A stretch of 64,000 bases of DNA from Streptomyces scopuliridis RB72 (GTDB taxonomy: Bacteria > Actinomycetota > Actinomycetes > Streptomycetales > Streptomycetaceae): assembly GCF_000718095.1 (NCBI RefSeq), contig NZ_JOEI01000036.1, forward strand, positions 62,001-126,000, in the 5' to 3' direction. The notes beneath the pieces were generated by a model that was not told where the DNA came from, made no database searches, and saw only the letters and a program-made list of their open reading frames with translations. The number at the start of each line of letters is the position of its first letter. Position 1 is the stretch's first letter. Below are positions 33,386-42,676 of the stretch, piece after piece. The position numbers and the translations under genes were made by a program.

Positions 33386-34153
33386 CTACCGTAGGCCACT
33401 ACCTTGTTGAGCGCTCAACTTTTGGGGCTCCGTACGGTCTGTTTCCGGCCGCCAGGGAGTCAGCATGCAGCGCGCCGCCAGTCCGGCGGCCTCGTCCATC
33501 CGCTCCCTGAACTCCTCGGCCAGTGGCGGGGCGTCCCGTAGCGCCCAGAGCACCCGGGCCGACGACCAGGCCGCCTCGCGCGCCCGCTCCAGATTCCAGC
33601 TGCCGAGCAGATGGGTGAGCGGATCGGTGACCCTCAGCAGCTCGGGGCCCGGCGCCACTTCCTCGCGGATGCGCTCCTCCAGGAGCGTGAGCAGGTCGCC
33701 CACCCGGTCGAACTCACCTTCCAGGGAGGGTGGTTCACAGCCCGCCGTACGGCAGATGTCCACCACGGCCGGCGCGAGATCGTGCGCGGTGAGCGCGTGG
33801 ATAGCGGCCAGGGCGAACTGCCGCGGTCGTACGTCCGGATGCCGCCGGTAGTGGAACAGCGGGCGCCAGCAGGCGGGGGCCCGGCCGCCGTCGGCCGCGG
33901 TCTCGACCGCCGAGAGATAGCGCTCGGTGAGGCGGATCCCCAAGGGGTTCGGCGGAGGGACGGCCGGGCCGGCCGACTCCAGGACCGCGAGAAAGACCCG
34001 GTGGAAGACCGTGACCCCGTCGCCGGCCGGCCAGGCGGAGCGGACGGCCCGCATCCGTCGAAGCGTCAGTTCCAGCGCCGGGTCGGGGGAGGGTGGGCCG
34101 GCTCCGGTGCGGGCGGCGAACCGCTCCGTCTGCGTCAGCTCGGTCTGTGTCAT
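33386..34153 (-). CDS. DUF5995-like protein of unknown function
   Basis: 255 aa from the ATG at 34153 (MTQTELTQTERFAA). All-helical. Recognisable stretches are GDGVTVFHRVFLAVLESA near residue 48, LTERYLSAVETAADGG, WRPLFHYRRHPDVRPRQFAL and ALTAHDLAPAVVDICRTAG. They suggest the DUF5995 family of four-helix proteins. No signal peptide or cofactor motif. The last codons, KLSAQQ, are encoded by a palindromic operator-like sequence. It is the upstream member of a pair with the LLM oxidoreductase. Confidence 0.72.
   Translation of the reverse strand: MTQTELTQTERFAARTGAGPPSPDPALELTLRRMRAVRSAWPAGDGVTVFHRVFLAVLESAGPAVPPPNPLGIRLTERYLSAVETAADGGRAPACWRPLFHYRRHPDVRPRQFALAAIHALTAHDLAPAVVDICRTAGCEPPSLEGEFDRVGDLLTLLEERIREEVAPGPELLRVTDPLTHLLGSWNLERAREAAWSSARVLWALRDAPPLAEEFRERMDEAAGLAARCMLTPWRPETDRTEPQKLSAQQGSGLR
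33406..33419. promoter_or_regulatory. 14-bp perfect palindrome, possible TetR-type operator
   Basis: GTTGAGCGCTCAAC overlaps the last codons of the DUF5995-like gene and lies 51 bases upstream of the LLM gene start. Such GC-centred 14-mers are typical TetR-family operators. No TetR gene is adjacent. Confidence 0.5.
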
Positions 34154-34517
34154 GGGGGAAGGGTCCCAGTCGCCGGGTCCCGGGGGCGCGGTCCGGGCGG
34201 GGCTTCCCCGGAACGGGCGAACGGAATCCCGCCTGGCTCGCGGCACCTGGCGCGCACGCTCGCCGCGTTGCCGGGCTCGTCCAAGTGCGGCCGGGCCATC
34301 CATAACGCCGACCCTCCGCCTTGCGATCGCACGCGTCGGACGGCGCTATTTGACAGGGCCTGGGCCGGATCGGATCGCGGGGGCAGCTGTCGCGTTCATG
34401 GCGACCATCGTCCTCATCCATGAATCATGCGCACACCATTGTCAGCGATACCGGCCGCCTCTACGCTCGCACGGCCTCGTTCATGAATGACGTTCACGTA
34501 CATGACAGGAGCGCCCA
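34154..34517. promoter_or_regulatory. Spacer upstream of the PL5 gene: repeat relic and operator-like sequence
   Basis: 364 bases, no gene. At 34253-34335 lies sequence related to the interior of the 55.9-56.2 kb element: CGCACGCTCGCCGCGTTG and, 66 bases on, CGCCTTGCGATCGC. Near the PL5 gene, TCATGAATGACGTTCACGTACATGA (34481-34505, given here as a 25-base site: TCATG arms 34481-34485 and CATGA 34501-34505) is a partial palindrome. It ends 12 bases before the PL5 start. Confidence 0.45.
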
Positions 34518-35822
34518 GTGAGTGGAACCACCCGACGGCGTCCAGCCGTCCTGATCGCCGTCCTGGCCACCGTCGCCGCCGTACTCGTCCCGGCCGCGTC
34601 CTCCGCCGCGTCCTCTGCCCAGCCCTCCGGCCACCACCGCGCGGCTCCCGTGGCTCCCCAGACCGTGGTGATCGACGGCAAGCGGATGCGGCAGGCCCGT
34701 ATCGCCCTCGACCGCGGTGACCCCGCCCTCCGCGCGACGGTCAAGTCCCTGACCGCGCAAGCGGATTCCTGGCTCGGCAAGGGGCCCTGGACCGTCACCG
34801 ACAAGCCGAAACCGGCCCCCAGCGGTGACCCGCACGACTACCTCAGCCAGGCCCCGTACTGGTGGCCGTCACAGCCGAAGACCGACGCCAACCCCTGGGG
34901 CTGCCCGTACGTCCAGCGCGACGGCGAGCGGAATCCCGAGGTCGACACCGGCACCGACCGTCCCGACATCGGGAAGGTCTTCAACTCCACCACCACGCTC
35001 AGCCTGGCCTGGTACTACACGGGCAAGAAGGAGTACGCGGAGCACGCGGCGCGGATTCTGCGGACCTGGTTCGTCGACCCCGCGACCCGGATGAACCCGA
35101 ACCTCAACCACGGGCAGTTCATCCCCTGCAAGTACGAGGGCCGTGCCATCGGGATCATCGACTTCTCGCAGCAGTACACCAGCGTCCTCGACGCCCTCGC
35201 GATCCTCGGCACCGGAGCCCCGGGCTGGACCAGCGGTGACCGCGCGGGGATGCGGACCTGGAACAAGGACTTCCTGGACTGGCTGGTCAACTCGCCCTTC
35301 GGCAAGGAGGAGTCGGCCGCCAAGAATAACCACGGCACGTTCATGGACATGCAGGTCGCCGGTCTCGCGCTCGCCACCGGTGACCGGAGCCTCGCGCGGA
35401 AGACCGTCCTCGATGCCCGTACGAAGCGAATCGACCCGCAGATCGCGGCGGACGGCAGCCAGCCCCAGGAACTGACGCGTACGCGCAGCTGGCACTACTC
35501 GACGTTCGACCTGGTCGCCTACACGCGCCTGGCCGCCATCGGTGAACAGGTCGGGGTGAACCTCTGGGCGTACGAAGGGCCGCAGGGGCAGAGCCTGTTC
35601 AAGGCCGTCGACTATCTGCTGCCGGCCGCGACTGGCGCCGCCCCCTGGCCGCACCCCGAGCTGGAGTTCAAACGCTTCGCGGCGAGCGACATCGTCCACG
35701 CGGCGGCCGACGCGGGTGACCGCGAGGCCCGCGCGGCGGTCCCGCGCCTGGAGACGCCGCCGGGGGGTGACCTCTGGGCGCTGCGGCCCGCAGCCGAACA
35801 ACTGGACTCGATCGCAGGCTGA
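34518..35822 (+). CDS. Secreted alginate lyase family protein (PL5-like)
   Basis: 434 aa, GTG start after GACAGGAG. The first 35 residues are a signal peptide (RRRPAVLIAVLATVAAVLVP, then Ala/Ser). The (alpha/alpha) barrel has the PL5 hallmarks: FNSTTTLSLAWYYTGKKEYA, the catalytic-region NNHGTFMDMQVAGLALATGD and TRTRSWHYSTFDLVAYTRLA. It should cleave mannuronate-containing alginate or a related uronic polymer outside the cell. No transporter for the products is adjacent, apart from the unrelated-looking MFS downstream. No CBM. Confidence 0.87.
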   Translation: MSGTTRRRPAVLIAVLATVAAVLVPAASSAASSAQPSGHHRAAPVAPQTVVIDGKRMRQARIALDRGDPALRATVKSLTAQADSWLGKGPWTVTDKPKPAPSGDPHDYLSQAPYWWPSQPKTDANPWGCPYVQRDGERNPEVDTGTDRPDIGKVFNSTTTLSLAWYYTGKKEYAEHAARILRTWFVDPATRMNPNLNHGQFIPCKYEGRAIGIIDFSQQYTSVLDALAILGTGAPGWTSGDRAGMRTWNKDFLDWLVNSPFGKEESAAKNNHGTFMDMQVAGLALATGDRSLARKTVLDARTKRIDPQIAADGSQPQELTRTRSWHYSTFDLVAYTRLAAIGEQVGVNLWAYEGPQGQSLFKAVDYLLPAATGAAPWPHPELEFKRFAASDIVHAAADAGDREARAAVPRLETPPGGDLWALRPAAEQLDSIAG

Positions 35823-35933
35823 TTGCCCCTCTTTTTCTGGGGCTCGGTTCGCCGCCGGAAAGACGGCACCCGGAACGTATGGGCACCCCGGGGGCGGACG
35901 TCTGCGGCCGGAATGGCTGGAGCACCCGGGGGG

Positions 35934-37160
35934 CTACGCCTCGGGTGTCGGGGCCGGTGCGGGTGTGGTGGTGGGGTCGGTGGCGGTCGCTACGGTGCGG
36001 CGGTCGCCCGTGCGGAGCACGCCCGCGCCCACCATCAGGCCGCAGGCGAGCAGCGTCACCAGGCCGAACGAGACCACGAGCGACGTCGCGTCCGCGACCG
36101 CGCCGATCGCCGAGGGCGCGATCAGGCCCGAGGTGTACGTGATGGTGGCGACACCCGCGATGGCCTGGCTCGGATTGGGCCCCGCACGGCCCGCCGCCGC
36201 GAAAGCGAGCGGGACGACCACGGCCACGCCGAGCCCGAGGAACGCGAACCCGCCCATGGCGACCACCGGTTGCGGCGCGGTGACCACCAGGAGGCCGCCC
36301 ACCACGGCCAGCGCGCCGCCCGTCCGCACCGTCCGTACCGCGCCGAACCGGTCGATCACCCGATCGCCCGCGAGCCGCGCCACCGCCATGGTGAGCGCGA
36401 AGGCCGTGGTCGACGCCGCCGCGACACCCGGTGAGGTGTCCAGCACGTCCCGGAGATAGACCGCCGACCAGTCGAGGCTCGCGCCCTCGGCGAAGACCGC
36501 GCAGAACCCGATAGCGCCGATCAGCAGCGCGGACTTCGGCGGCAGCGCGAACCGCGGCGGCGGGTCCTCCTCGGGCGCGCTGCGCAGGTCGAGTACGGCC
36601 TGGCAGGCCAGCAGGCCCAGCACCGTGAGCACGGTGGCGGCGAGCAGATGGTGCAGCCTTGCGTCACTGCCCAGATGGGCCGCGAGGGTGCCGGCGGCGG
36701 AGCCGATCAGCGCACCCGTGCTCCACATACCGTGCAGACTCGACATGATCGACTTGTCGAGCCGGTTCTCGACCTCCACCCCGAGGGCGTTCATCACCAC
36801 GTCGGACAGGCCCGAGGCGGCGCCGTACACGAACAGGGCCGCGCACAGCGCGACGAGATTCGGCGCCAGCGACGGCAGGGTCAGCGCGAGGGTCCACAGG
36901 GCGAGCAGGACGCGCAGCGCGTTGCGCGAGCCGAAGCGGTGGCTGATCCCGCTCGCCAGCGGCATCGCGACGGACGCGCCGATCGCGGGGAAGGCGAGCG
37001 CGAGCCCGAGCTGTCCCGCGCTGATCCCGGCGTGATCCTGGATCCACGGGATACGGGTGGCGAAGCTGCCGGTGACGGCTCCGTGTACGCAGAAGACCGC
37101 GGCGACGGCGAACCTGGCCCGCCGCAACCTCTGTTTGTCGTAGACCACTTCAGCCGGCAT
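35934..37160 (-). CDS. MFS transporter
   Basis: 408 aa from the ATG at 37160 (GGAGGAACAGGA upstream); an open frame continues far upstream but is only GC-rich shadow. Twelve hydrophobic segments. The first loop has SGISHRFGSRNALRVLL and the second half AGDRVIDRFGAVRTVRTGG. The pattern is that of the fucose-permease/YbjJ-like group that lies divergently from ROK regulators in Streptomyces. The C-terminus is a Thr/Pro/Ala tail (DPTTTPAPAPTPEA). Substrate, perhaps a sugar, is unknown. Confidence 0.92.
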   Translation of the reverse strand: MPAEVVYDKQRLRRARFAVAAVFCVHGAVTGSFATRIPWIQDHAGISAGQLGLALAFPAIGASVAMPLASGISHRFGSRNALRVLLALWTLALTLPSLAPNLVALCAALFVYGAASGLSDVVMNALGVEVENRLDKSIMSSLHGMWSTGALIGSAAGTLAAHLGSDARLHHLLAATVLTVLGLLACQAVLDLRSAPEEDPPPRFALPPKSALLIGAIGFCAVFAEGASLDWSAVYLRDVLDTSPGVAAASTTAFALTMAVARLAGDRVIDRFGAVRTVRTGGALAVVGGLLVVTAPQPVVAMGGFAFLGLGVAVVVPLAFAAAGRAGPNPSQAIAGVATITYTSGLIAPSAIGAVADATSLVVSFGLVTLLACGLMVGAGVLRTGDRRTVATATDPTTTPAPAPTPEA

Positions 37161-37237
37161 CAGCGTCCTGTTCCTCCCCTGAGAGGTGCCCGTACCCCGA
37201 CCACCCGGTGACGCACCTTCGTCGGTGCCGGAGTAAA

Positions 37238-37260
37238 TTATCAGGAACCCTGCCTGATAA
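37238..37260. promoter_or_regulatory. Operator between MFS and ROK genes
   Basis: TTATCAGG-(7)-CCTGATAA is a perfect 8-bp inverted repeat in an A/T-rich island in the 159-base divergent gap. ROK regulators bind such repeats, and the adjacent ROK protein is the obvious candidate to repress both genes. Confidence 0.75.
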
Positions 37261-37319
37261 ATAGGCCTTAATGAGCTGGGCGCGCACGGGCCGCCCCGGC
37301 GATCTGGAAGGATTCCGGC

Positions 37320-38543
37320 ATGGCCGCGTCCCCGAGCACCGCCCGAGCCATCAACGACCGGCTCGCCCTGCGACTGCTCCAGCAGGAAGGCCCGTTGACG
37401 GCGGGACAGCTGAAGACGCTGACCGGGCTCTCCCGGCCCACCGTCGCCGATCTGGTCGAGCGGCTCCAGGACTCCGGACTGGTCAGGGTGGTTGGCGAGA
37501 CGGGCGACCGGCGTCGTGGCCCGAACGCGCGGCTGTACGGGATCGTCGCGGACCGCGCCCATCTCGCGGCCCTCGACGTACGGACCCACAGCGTCTCCGT
37601 CGTGGTCGCCGATCTGCTCGGCGAGACCCTCGCCGAGGCGGTCCTGCCCATCGGCAGCGACACCGCCACGGAGGCCGCCGTCGAACGGGCCGTGGCTCTG
37701 CTGGAGCGTACGGCCGGGAAGGCGGGCACCGTCCCCCTGCACAGCGTGGGCATCGGCGCCCCGGGCCTGGTCGACCCGGTCACCGGCGAACTCCGCGACA
37801 CCAGCGGACTGCCCGCCTGGCACCGCAGGCTCGTCGCCGCGCTCCAGGAACGGCTGCCCGCCACCGTCCTGGTCGAGAACGAGACCAATCTCGCCGCGCT
37901 CGCGGAACAGCGCCTCGGCGCGGCCCGTGGCCAGGACACCTTCGTCCTGCTCTGGCTCGGCCACGGGGTGGGCGCGGCCGTCGTACTCGACGGCAAGCTG
38001 CGCAGGGGCGCTTCCGGGGGAGCGGGCGAAATCGGCTTCCTGCCCGTGCCCGGTACGTCGCGACTGCCCTCGGCGGTCGCGTGTGACGGCGGTTTCCACA
38101 CCCTCGCGGGGTCGGCGGGCGTCACCGAACTCGCCGAGCGGTACGGCATCTCGGCCGTCCCCGCACCACAGGAACCGCCCTCCGCCGCGCTGGTGCGCAC
38201 CGCGGTGGGAGCCGTCGGGGGCGCGTCGCCGGATGAGGTGAGATCCGCGGCGGCGTTTCTCGACGACCTCGCCGACCGGCTCGCGCTCGGCGCGGCGGCG
38301 GTCAGTGCCGTACTCGACCCCGGCCGGATCGTGCTGGCCGGCGAGGCGGGCCACGCGGGCGGCGAGGCGCTGGCTGTCCGGGTCGAGGACCGGCTGGCCG
38401 CGATGTCCCCGCTGCGTACGGAGGTCAGAGCCGGGGCGCTCGGCGGCGCGGCCGTCCTGCGCGGCGCCCTGCTGACGGCCCGGGACGCGGCGCAGGACGT
38501 GCTGTTCGCCCCCCACGAGGAGTCCCGGCGGTCCGTCCTGTGA
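37320..38543 (+). CDS. ROK family transcriptional regulator
   Basis: 407 aa. The N-terminal winged HTH (about residues 10-65) reads ALRLLQQEGPLTAGQLKTLT and GLSRPTVADLVERLQDSGLV. The ROK sugar-kinase-like domain has SVGIGAPGLVDPVTGEL, LVENETNLAALAEQRLGAA and GHGVGAAVVLDGKL. The zinc-binding CxCGxxGC of active ROK proteins is missing (PSAVACDGGFHTLAG instead), so zinc structure is altered and kinase activity unlikely. Divergent from the MFS gene, sharing the operator between them. Confidence 0.93.
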   Translation: MAASPSTARAINDRLALRLLQQEGPLTAGQLKTLTGLSRPTVADLVERLQDSGLVRVVGETGDRRRGPNARLYGIVADRAHLAALDVRTHSVSVVVADLLGETLAEAVLPIGSDTATEAAVERAVALLERTAGKAGTVPLHSVGIGAPGLVDPVTGELRDTSGLPAWHRRLVAALQERLPATVLVENETNLAALAEQRLGAARGQDTFVLLWLGHGVGAAVVLDGKLRRGASGGAGEIGFLPVPGTSRLPSAVACDGGFHTLAGSAGVTELAERYGISAVPAPQEPPSAALVRTAVGAVGGASPDEVRSAAAFLDDLADRLALGAAAVSAVLDPGRIVLAGEAGHAGGEALAVRVEDRLAAMSPLRTEVRAGALGGAAVLRGALLTARDAAQDVLFAPHEESRRSVL

Positions 38544-38611
38544 GTCAGCCCACAACCCTCGCCCGGTTGCCCCGCGAGCGGTCATGGCACACTGGTCGGG
38601 TACCAGAAGCA

Positions 38612-38738
38612 GCGCACTCCGGGGTCGGTGTAATTCCGAACCGGCGGTTATAGTCCGCGACCCGTCCGCATCCAGCGGCCGGTTGACCAGGTGAGATTCC
38701 TGGACCGACGGTGAAAGTCCGGATGGGAGGCAGTGCGC
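38612..38738 (+). ncRNA. FMN riboswitch (RFN element)
   Basis: All conserved RFN blocks are present in order: GGGGTCGGTGTAATTCCGAA, ACCGGCGGTTATAGTCCGCG, GGTTGACCAGGTGAGATTCC, and GACGGTGAAAGTCCGGATGG followed by GAGGCAGTGC. The P1 stem is gcgcact (38612-38618) with agtgcgc (38732-38738). It lies 145 bases before ribD, so FMN should repress the whole rib operon. The intervening bases contain no obvious long T-run terminator, which leaves translational or Rho-type control open. Confidence 0.97.
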
Positions 38739-38883
38739 GGCGGGCCCTCACAGGTACGCCGTCGTTGGCGGTTCGTCCTTGGACGAGCCGGATCTTCGGC
38801 CTCGGCGGTCCCCTGTGCGTTCCCGTTTCTCTGTCGTCATCGACAGGCCCCGGAGTCCGTGCCCGAAGAGGCAGGAGGACCCG

Positions 38884-40035
38884 GTGGCCACGGAAACCGA
38901 CGTCGTGAGCGACGCCGACGCCATGCGTCGCGCCATCGCGCTCGCCGCTCGTGGACTCGGTTCCACCAGCCCCAATCCGGTCGTCGGATGCGTGATCCTC
39001 GACGCCTCGGGACACCTCGCCGGCGAGGGATTCCACCGGCGCGCGGGCGGCCCGCACGCCGAGATCCACGCCCTGCGCGCGGCCGGTGAGCGGGCCCGCG
39101 GCGGTACGGCCTACGTCACCCTCGAACCCTGCGCCCACACCGGCCGCACCGGACCCTGCGCCCAAGCGCTGATCGACGCCGGTGTCGCCCGGGTCAGCTA
39201 CGCGGTAGCCGACCCCAACCCCCAGGCGGCGGGCGGCGCCGACACTTTGCGCGCGGCCGGACTCACCGTCAGCCACGGGCTCCTCGGCGAGGAGGCCGAG
39301 GCGGGTAACGCCGCCTGGCTCACCTCCGTACGGCACGGCCGCCCCCACGTCCTGTGGAAGTACGCGGCCACGCTCGACGGCCGGATCGCCGCCGCCGACT
39401 CCACCAGCCGCTGGATCACCTCCGCCGAAGCGCGCGCTGATGTCCACCGGCTGCGCGCCGAGTCCGACGCGGTGGTGGTCGGCTCGGGCACCGCGCGCGC
39501 CGACGATCCGCATCTCGCCGTACGCGGCATCGAGGGCGCCGTCCAGCCGCTGCGGGTCGTCATCGACACCGAAGCGACCGCCGTGAAGCCCGGCGCCCGG
39601 GTGCTCGACGGCGCGGCGCCCACCCTGATCGCGATCGCCGAGGACGCCGACGCGGGCGAACTGCCCGAGGTCGTACGGCTGCCGCGGGCGGGCCGCGGTC
39701 TGGACATCCCCGCCCTGCTGGCCGCCCTGCACGAGCGCGGCGTCCGCTCCGTACTTCTCGAAGGCGGCCCGGCCCTGGCCGGCTCCTTCGTCGCCGCGGG
39801 AGCCGTCGACAAGGTCGTCGGCTATCTCGCCCCCGTCCTGCTCGGCGCCGGCCGTACCGCCCTGGGTGACGCCGGAATCAGCACCCTCGGCGAGGCGTTG
39901 CGACTCCGGATGACGGAGACCGTACGGATCGGCCCCGACCTGCGGATCACCGCGATCCCCGAGCCCGGACCGGGACCGGCGTCGGAACCCGCCATGAATG
40001 TCCCCACCAAAGTCCCCACCACGAAGGAGCGTTGA
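38884..40035 (+). CDS. ribD: Bifunctional diaminohydroxyphosphoribosylaminopyrimidine deaminase / 5-amino-6-(5-phosphoribosylamino)uracil reductase
   Basis: 383 aa from the GTG at 38884 (CAGGAGGA upstream). The N-terminal deaminase has the zinc motif GPHAEIHALRAAG and TLEPCAHTGRTGPCAQAL. The C-terminal NADPH reductase shows KYAATLDGRIAAADSTSRWI and the glycine-rich SVLLEGGPALAGSF. Second and third steps of riboflavin synthesis from GTP. ribE follows directly at its stop codon. Confidence 0.96.
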   Translation: MATETDVVSDADAMRRAIALAARGLGSTSPNPVVGCVILDASGHLAGEGFHRRAGGPHAEIHALRAAGERARGGTAYVTLEPCAHTGRTGPCAQALIDAGVARVSYAVADPNPQAAGGADTLRAAGLTVSHGLLGEEAEAGNAAWLTSVRHGRPHVLWKYAATLDGRIAAADSTSRWITSAEARADVHRLRAESDAVVVGSGTARADDPHLAVRGIEGAVQPLRVVIDTEATAVKPGARVLDGAAPTLIAIAEDADAGELPEVVRLPRAGRGLDIPALLAALHERGVRSVLLEGGPALAGSFVAAGAVDKVVGYLAPVLLGAGRTALGDAGISTLGEALRLRMTETVRIGPDLRITAIPEPGPGPASEPAMNVPTKVPTTKER

Positions 40036-40680
40036 GTGTTCACCGGAATCGTCGAAGAACTGGGTGAGGTCACCGCCATCGAGAACCTCGGTGACTCCTC
40101 CCGCTTCCGCCTCCGCGGGCCCGTCGTCACCGAGAACGCCAAGCACGGCGACTCGATCGCCGTCAACGGTGTCTGTCTCACGGTCGTGGACTTCGAGGAC
40201 GGCGAGTTCACCGCCGATGTGATGGCCGAGACACTGAAACGCTCCAGCCTCGGCGCGCTGGCGACCGGCTCCCGCGTCAATCTGGAGCGGCCCGTGGCCG
40301 TCGGCGGCCGGCTCGGCGGACATATCGTCCAGGGCCATGTGGACGGCACCGGCACCGTCGTCGAGCGCACCCCGTCCGAGCACTGGGAGCTGGTCAGGAT
40401 CGCGCTCCCGGCCGGCCTGTCGCGCTATGTCGTCGAGAAGGGCTCGATCACCGTCGACGGCGTCAGCCTCACGGTCGTGGACGCCGGGCCCGACTACTTC
40501 ACCATCAGCCTCATCCCCACCACCCTCGCCCTGACCACGCTCGGCATCAAGGGCCCCGGCGACCCGGTCAACCTCGAAGTCGACGTCCTCGCGAAATACG
40601 TGGAGCGGCTGCTGGGCGCCGACGCGGCGCGGCCCGAGGCGGCCCCGAAGACGGAGCAGACCGAGGAGTCCGACCGGTGA
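40036..40680 (+). CDS. ribE: Riboflavin synthase, alpha chain
   Basis: 214 aa, GTG start immediately after the ribD stop. It is built from two tandem lumazine-binding barrels: [18 protein letters not shown] opens the first, and [17 protein letters not shown] the second. The conserved [20 protein letters not shown] and [20 protein letters not shown] repeats show the duplication. Forms riboflavin from two lumazines with RibH. Called ribC or ribE in different organisms. Overlaps ribM by four bases. Confidence 0.95.
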   Translation: MFTGIVEELGEVTAIENLGDSSRFRLRGPVVTENAKHGDSIAVNGVCLTVVDFEDGEFTADVMAETLKRSSLGALATGSRVNLERPVAVGGRLGGHIVQGHVDGTGTVVERTPSEHWELVRIALPAGLSRYVVEKGSITVDGVSLTVVDAGPDYFTISLIPTTLALTTLGIKGPGDPVNLEVDVLAKYVERLLGADAARPEAAPKTEQTEESDR

Positions 40681-41327
40681 ACACCCTGTCCTGGCTGAAC
40701 GGCGAGGCCTTCACGGCCTTCGGTCAGCACATCCTGTGGTCCGACATGATCGGCAACACCATCGGGCTGGCCGCCCTCGCGCTCGGCTGGCGGCGCTCGA
40801 TCTGGACCTGGCCCGCCCAGTTCCTGTCCGGCGTCATCCTCGTCGGCGCGTATGCCTCCGCCCACCTCAGCGGCGGTGTCGGCAAGCAACTGCTGGTCAT
40901 CGGGGTGGCCCTGTGGGGCTGGCGCCAGTGGCAGCGCGGCAGGCAGCAGGCGCAGGACGGCTCGATCGCCGTACGGTTCGCCACCTGGCGCGAGCGCGGG
41001 GTGCTGCTCGGCGGTACGGCGCTGGGCACCCTCGCCGTGGGCGGCCTCTTCGTCGCCGTCCCCGAACTGTCCTGGAACCCCTGGCCCGACGCGTACATCT
41101 TCGTCGGCACGCTCGCCGCGATGGTCGCCCAGGCCCGTGGTCTGGTCGAGTTCTGGTTCGCCTGGCTGCTCGTGGACATCGTCGGCGTACCGCTCGCCTT
41201 CAGCAGCGGACTCGCCTTCTCCGGACTCGTGTACGTCATCTACCTCGCCCTCGTCCTCTGGGGGATGCGCGACTGGTGGCTCCGCTCCCGCGCACACACC
41301 CCGGCTCTGGAAGGAGCAGCAGCATGA
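40677..41327 (+). CDS. ribM: PnuC-family riboflavin transporter RibM
   Basis: 216 aa, GTG start overlapping ribE. About seven membrane helices with PnuC features ([49 protein letters not shown] region [20 protein letters not shown]). PnuC proteins move nicotinamide riboside, but members inside FMN-riboswitch operons of Streptomyces and Corynebacterium (RibM/PnuX) are riboflavin facilitators. The operon context makes that the better call. Confidence 0.88.
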   Translation: MNTLSWLNGEAFTAFGQHILWSDMIGNTIGLAALALGWRRSIWTWPAQFLSGVILVGAYASAHLSGGVGKQLLVIGVALWGWRQWQRGRQQAQDGSIAVRFATWRERGVLLGGTALGTLAVGGLFVAVPELSWNPWPDAYIFVGTLAAMVAQARGLVEFWFAWLLVDIVGVPLAFSSGLAFSGLVYVIYLALVLWGMRDWWLRSRAHTPALEGAAA

Positions 41328-42622
41328 CCGCACTGCCGACCCAGCCCACCTGGTACTCCACCGACAATGTCGAGGACCTCTCGCTCGACCCCGTGGAGCA
41401 GGCCGTACGCGATATCGCCGCCGGCCGCCCGGTCGTGGTGGTCGACGACGAGGACCGCGAGAACGAGGGCGATCTCGTCATCGCGGCCGAGATGGCGACC
41501 CCCGAGATCATCGCCTTCATGATGAGCGAGTGCCGCGGACTGATCTGCGCCCCCATGGAGGGCGCGGAGCTGGACCGGCTCGAACTGCCGCAGATGGTCG
41601 GCCACAACACCGAATCGATGCGGACGGCCTTCACCGTCTCCGTCGACGCGTCGGGCGCCCACGGCGTCACCACCGGTATCTCTGCCGCCGACCGGGCCAC
41701 CACCCTCCGGCTGCTCGCCGCGGGAGACGCGGAGCCCGGCGACTTCGTCAGGCCGGGCCATGTCTTCCCGCTGCGCGCCAAGACAGGCGGCGTGCTCGTA
41801 CGCAACGGTCACACCGAGGCCGCCGTCGATCTGGCGCGCCTCGCCGGTCTGCGTCCGGCCGGCGCGATCGTGGAGATCGCGGGCGAGGACGGGGTGATGC
41901 TGCGGCTGCCCGAGCTGATCCCGTTCGCCCGTAAGCACGGCCTCACGATCATCTCCATCGAGGACCTGATCGCCTACCGCCGAACCTCCGAGCCCACGGT
42001 CCGCCGCGAAGCGGAGGTACGCCTCCCCACCGCCCACGGTGAGTTCACCGCGTACGGCTATCGCTCCACGGTCGACGGCGTCGAACATGTCGCCCTCGTC
42101 CACGGCGACATCGGTGACGGCGAGGACCTGCTCGTACGGGTCCACTCCGAGTGCCTCACCGGCGATATCTTCGGCTCGCTGCGCTGCGACTGCGGCCCCC
42201 AGCTCCAGGCGTCCATGGAGCGGATCACCAAGGAGGGCCGCGGCGTCGTCGTCTATCTGCGCGGTCACGAGGGCCGGGGCATCGGGCTGCTGTCCAAGCT
42301 GCGCGCGTACGAGCTCCAGGAGCGCGGCCACGACACGCTGGACGCCAATCTCGAACTCGGCCTGCCCGCCGACGCCCGCGACTACGCGGCGGGCGCGCGG
42401 ATCCTCGATGACCTCGGAGTCCGCGGGCTGCGGCTGATGACCAACAACCCCGAGAAGACGACGGCGCTCGTCCGGCACGGCCTGCGGGTCACCGGACGCG
42501 AGCCGATGCCCGTCCAGGCGGGGGAGCACAACCTCCGCTATCTGCGCACCAAGCGCGACCGGATGGGGCACGACCTGCCCTGGCTGGACGCGGCCACCGC
42601 GTCCACCTGCGACAACCAGTAA
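41324..42622 (+). CDS. ribBA: Bifunctional 3,4-dihydroxy-2-butanone-4-phosphate synthase / GTP cyclohydrolase II
   Basis: 432 aa from ATG 41324 (AAGGAGCAG), ATGA overlap with ribM. The N-terminal DHBP synthase (about 20-220) has [20 protein letters not shown] and [20 protein letters not shown] with [10 protein letters not shown]. The C-terminal GTP cyclohydrolase II (about 225-430) carries the zinc Cys set [20 protein letters not shown] and the [16 protein letters not shown] loop. Supplies both precursors of riboflavin. Confidence 0.97.
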   Translation: MTALPTQPTWYSTDNVEDLSLDPVEQAVRDIAAGRPVVVVDDEDRENEGDLVIAAEMATPEIIAFMMSECRGLICAPMEGAELDRLELPQMVGHNTESMRTAFTVSVDASGAHGVTTGISAADRATTLRLLAAGDAEPGDFVRPGHVFPLRAKTGGVLVRNGHTEAAVDLARLAGLRPAGAIVEIAGEDGVMLRLPELIPFARKHGLTIISIEDLIAYRRTSEPTVRREAEVRLPTAHGEFTAYGYRSTVDGVEHVALVHGDIGDGEDLLVRVHSECLTGDIFGSLRCDCGPQLQASMERITKEGRGVVVYLRGHEGRGIGLLSKLRAYELQERGHDTLDANLELGLPADARDYAAGARILDDLGVRGLRLMTNNPEKTTALVRHGLRVTGREPMPVQAGEHNLRYLRTKRDRMGHDLPWLDAATASTCDNQ

Positions 42623-42676
42623 CCACAAGCGAACACCAGCAGAGAACACCAGCAGAGAACAGCTTCGAGGAGACAC

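Noticed and set aside
37161..38585. N-terminal extension of the MFS gene across the ROK gene
   Set aside because: The upstream part is antisense to a clear ROK regulator and has no membrane or domain features. MPAEVVYDKQ at 37160 has a good SD.
38592..38606. CTGGTcgggtACCAG as a further DasR site
   Set aside because: The half-sites are one base off the dre spacing, and it lies immediately before the FMN riboswitch, which already explains control of the operon.
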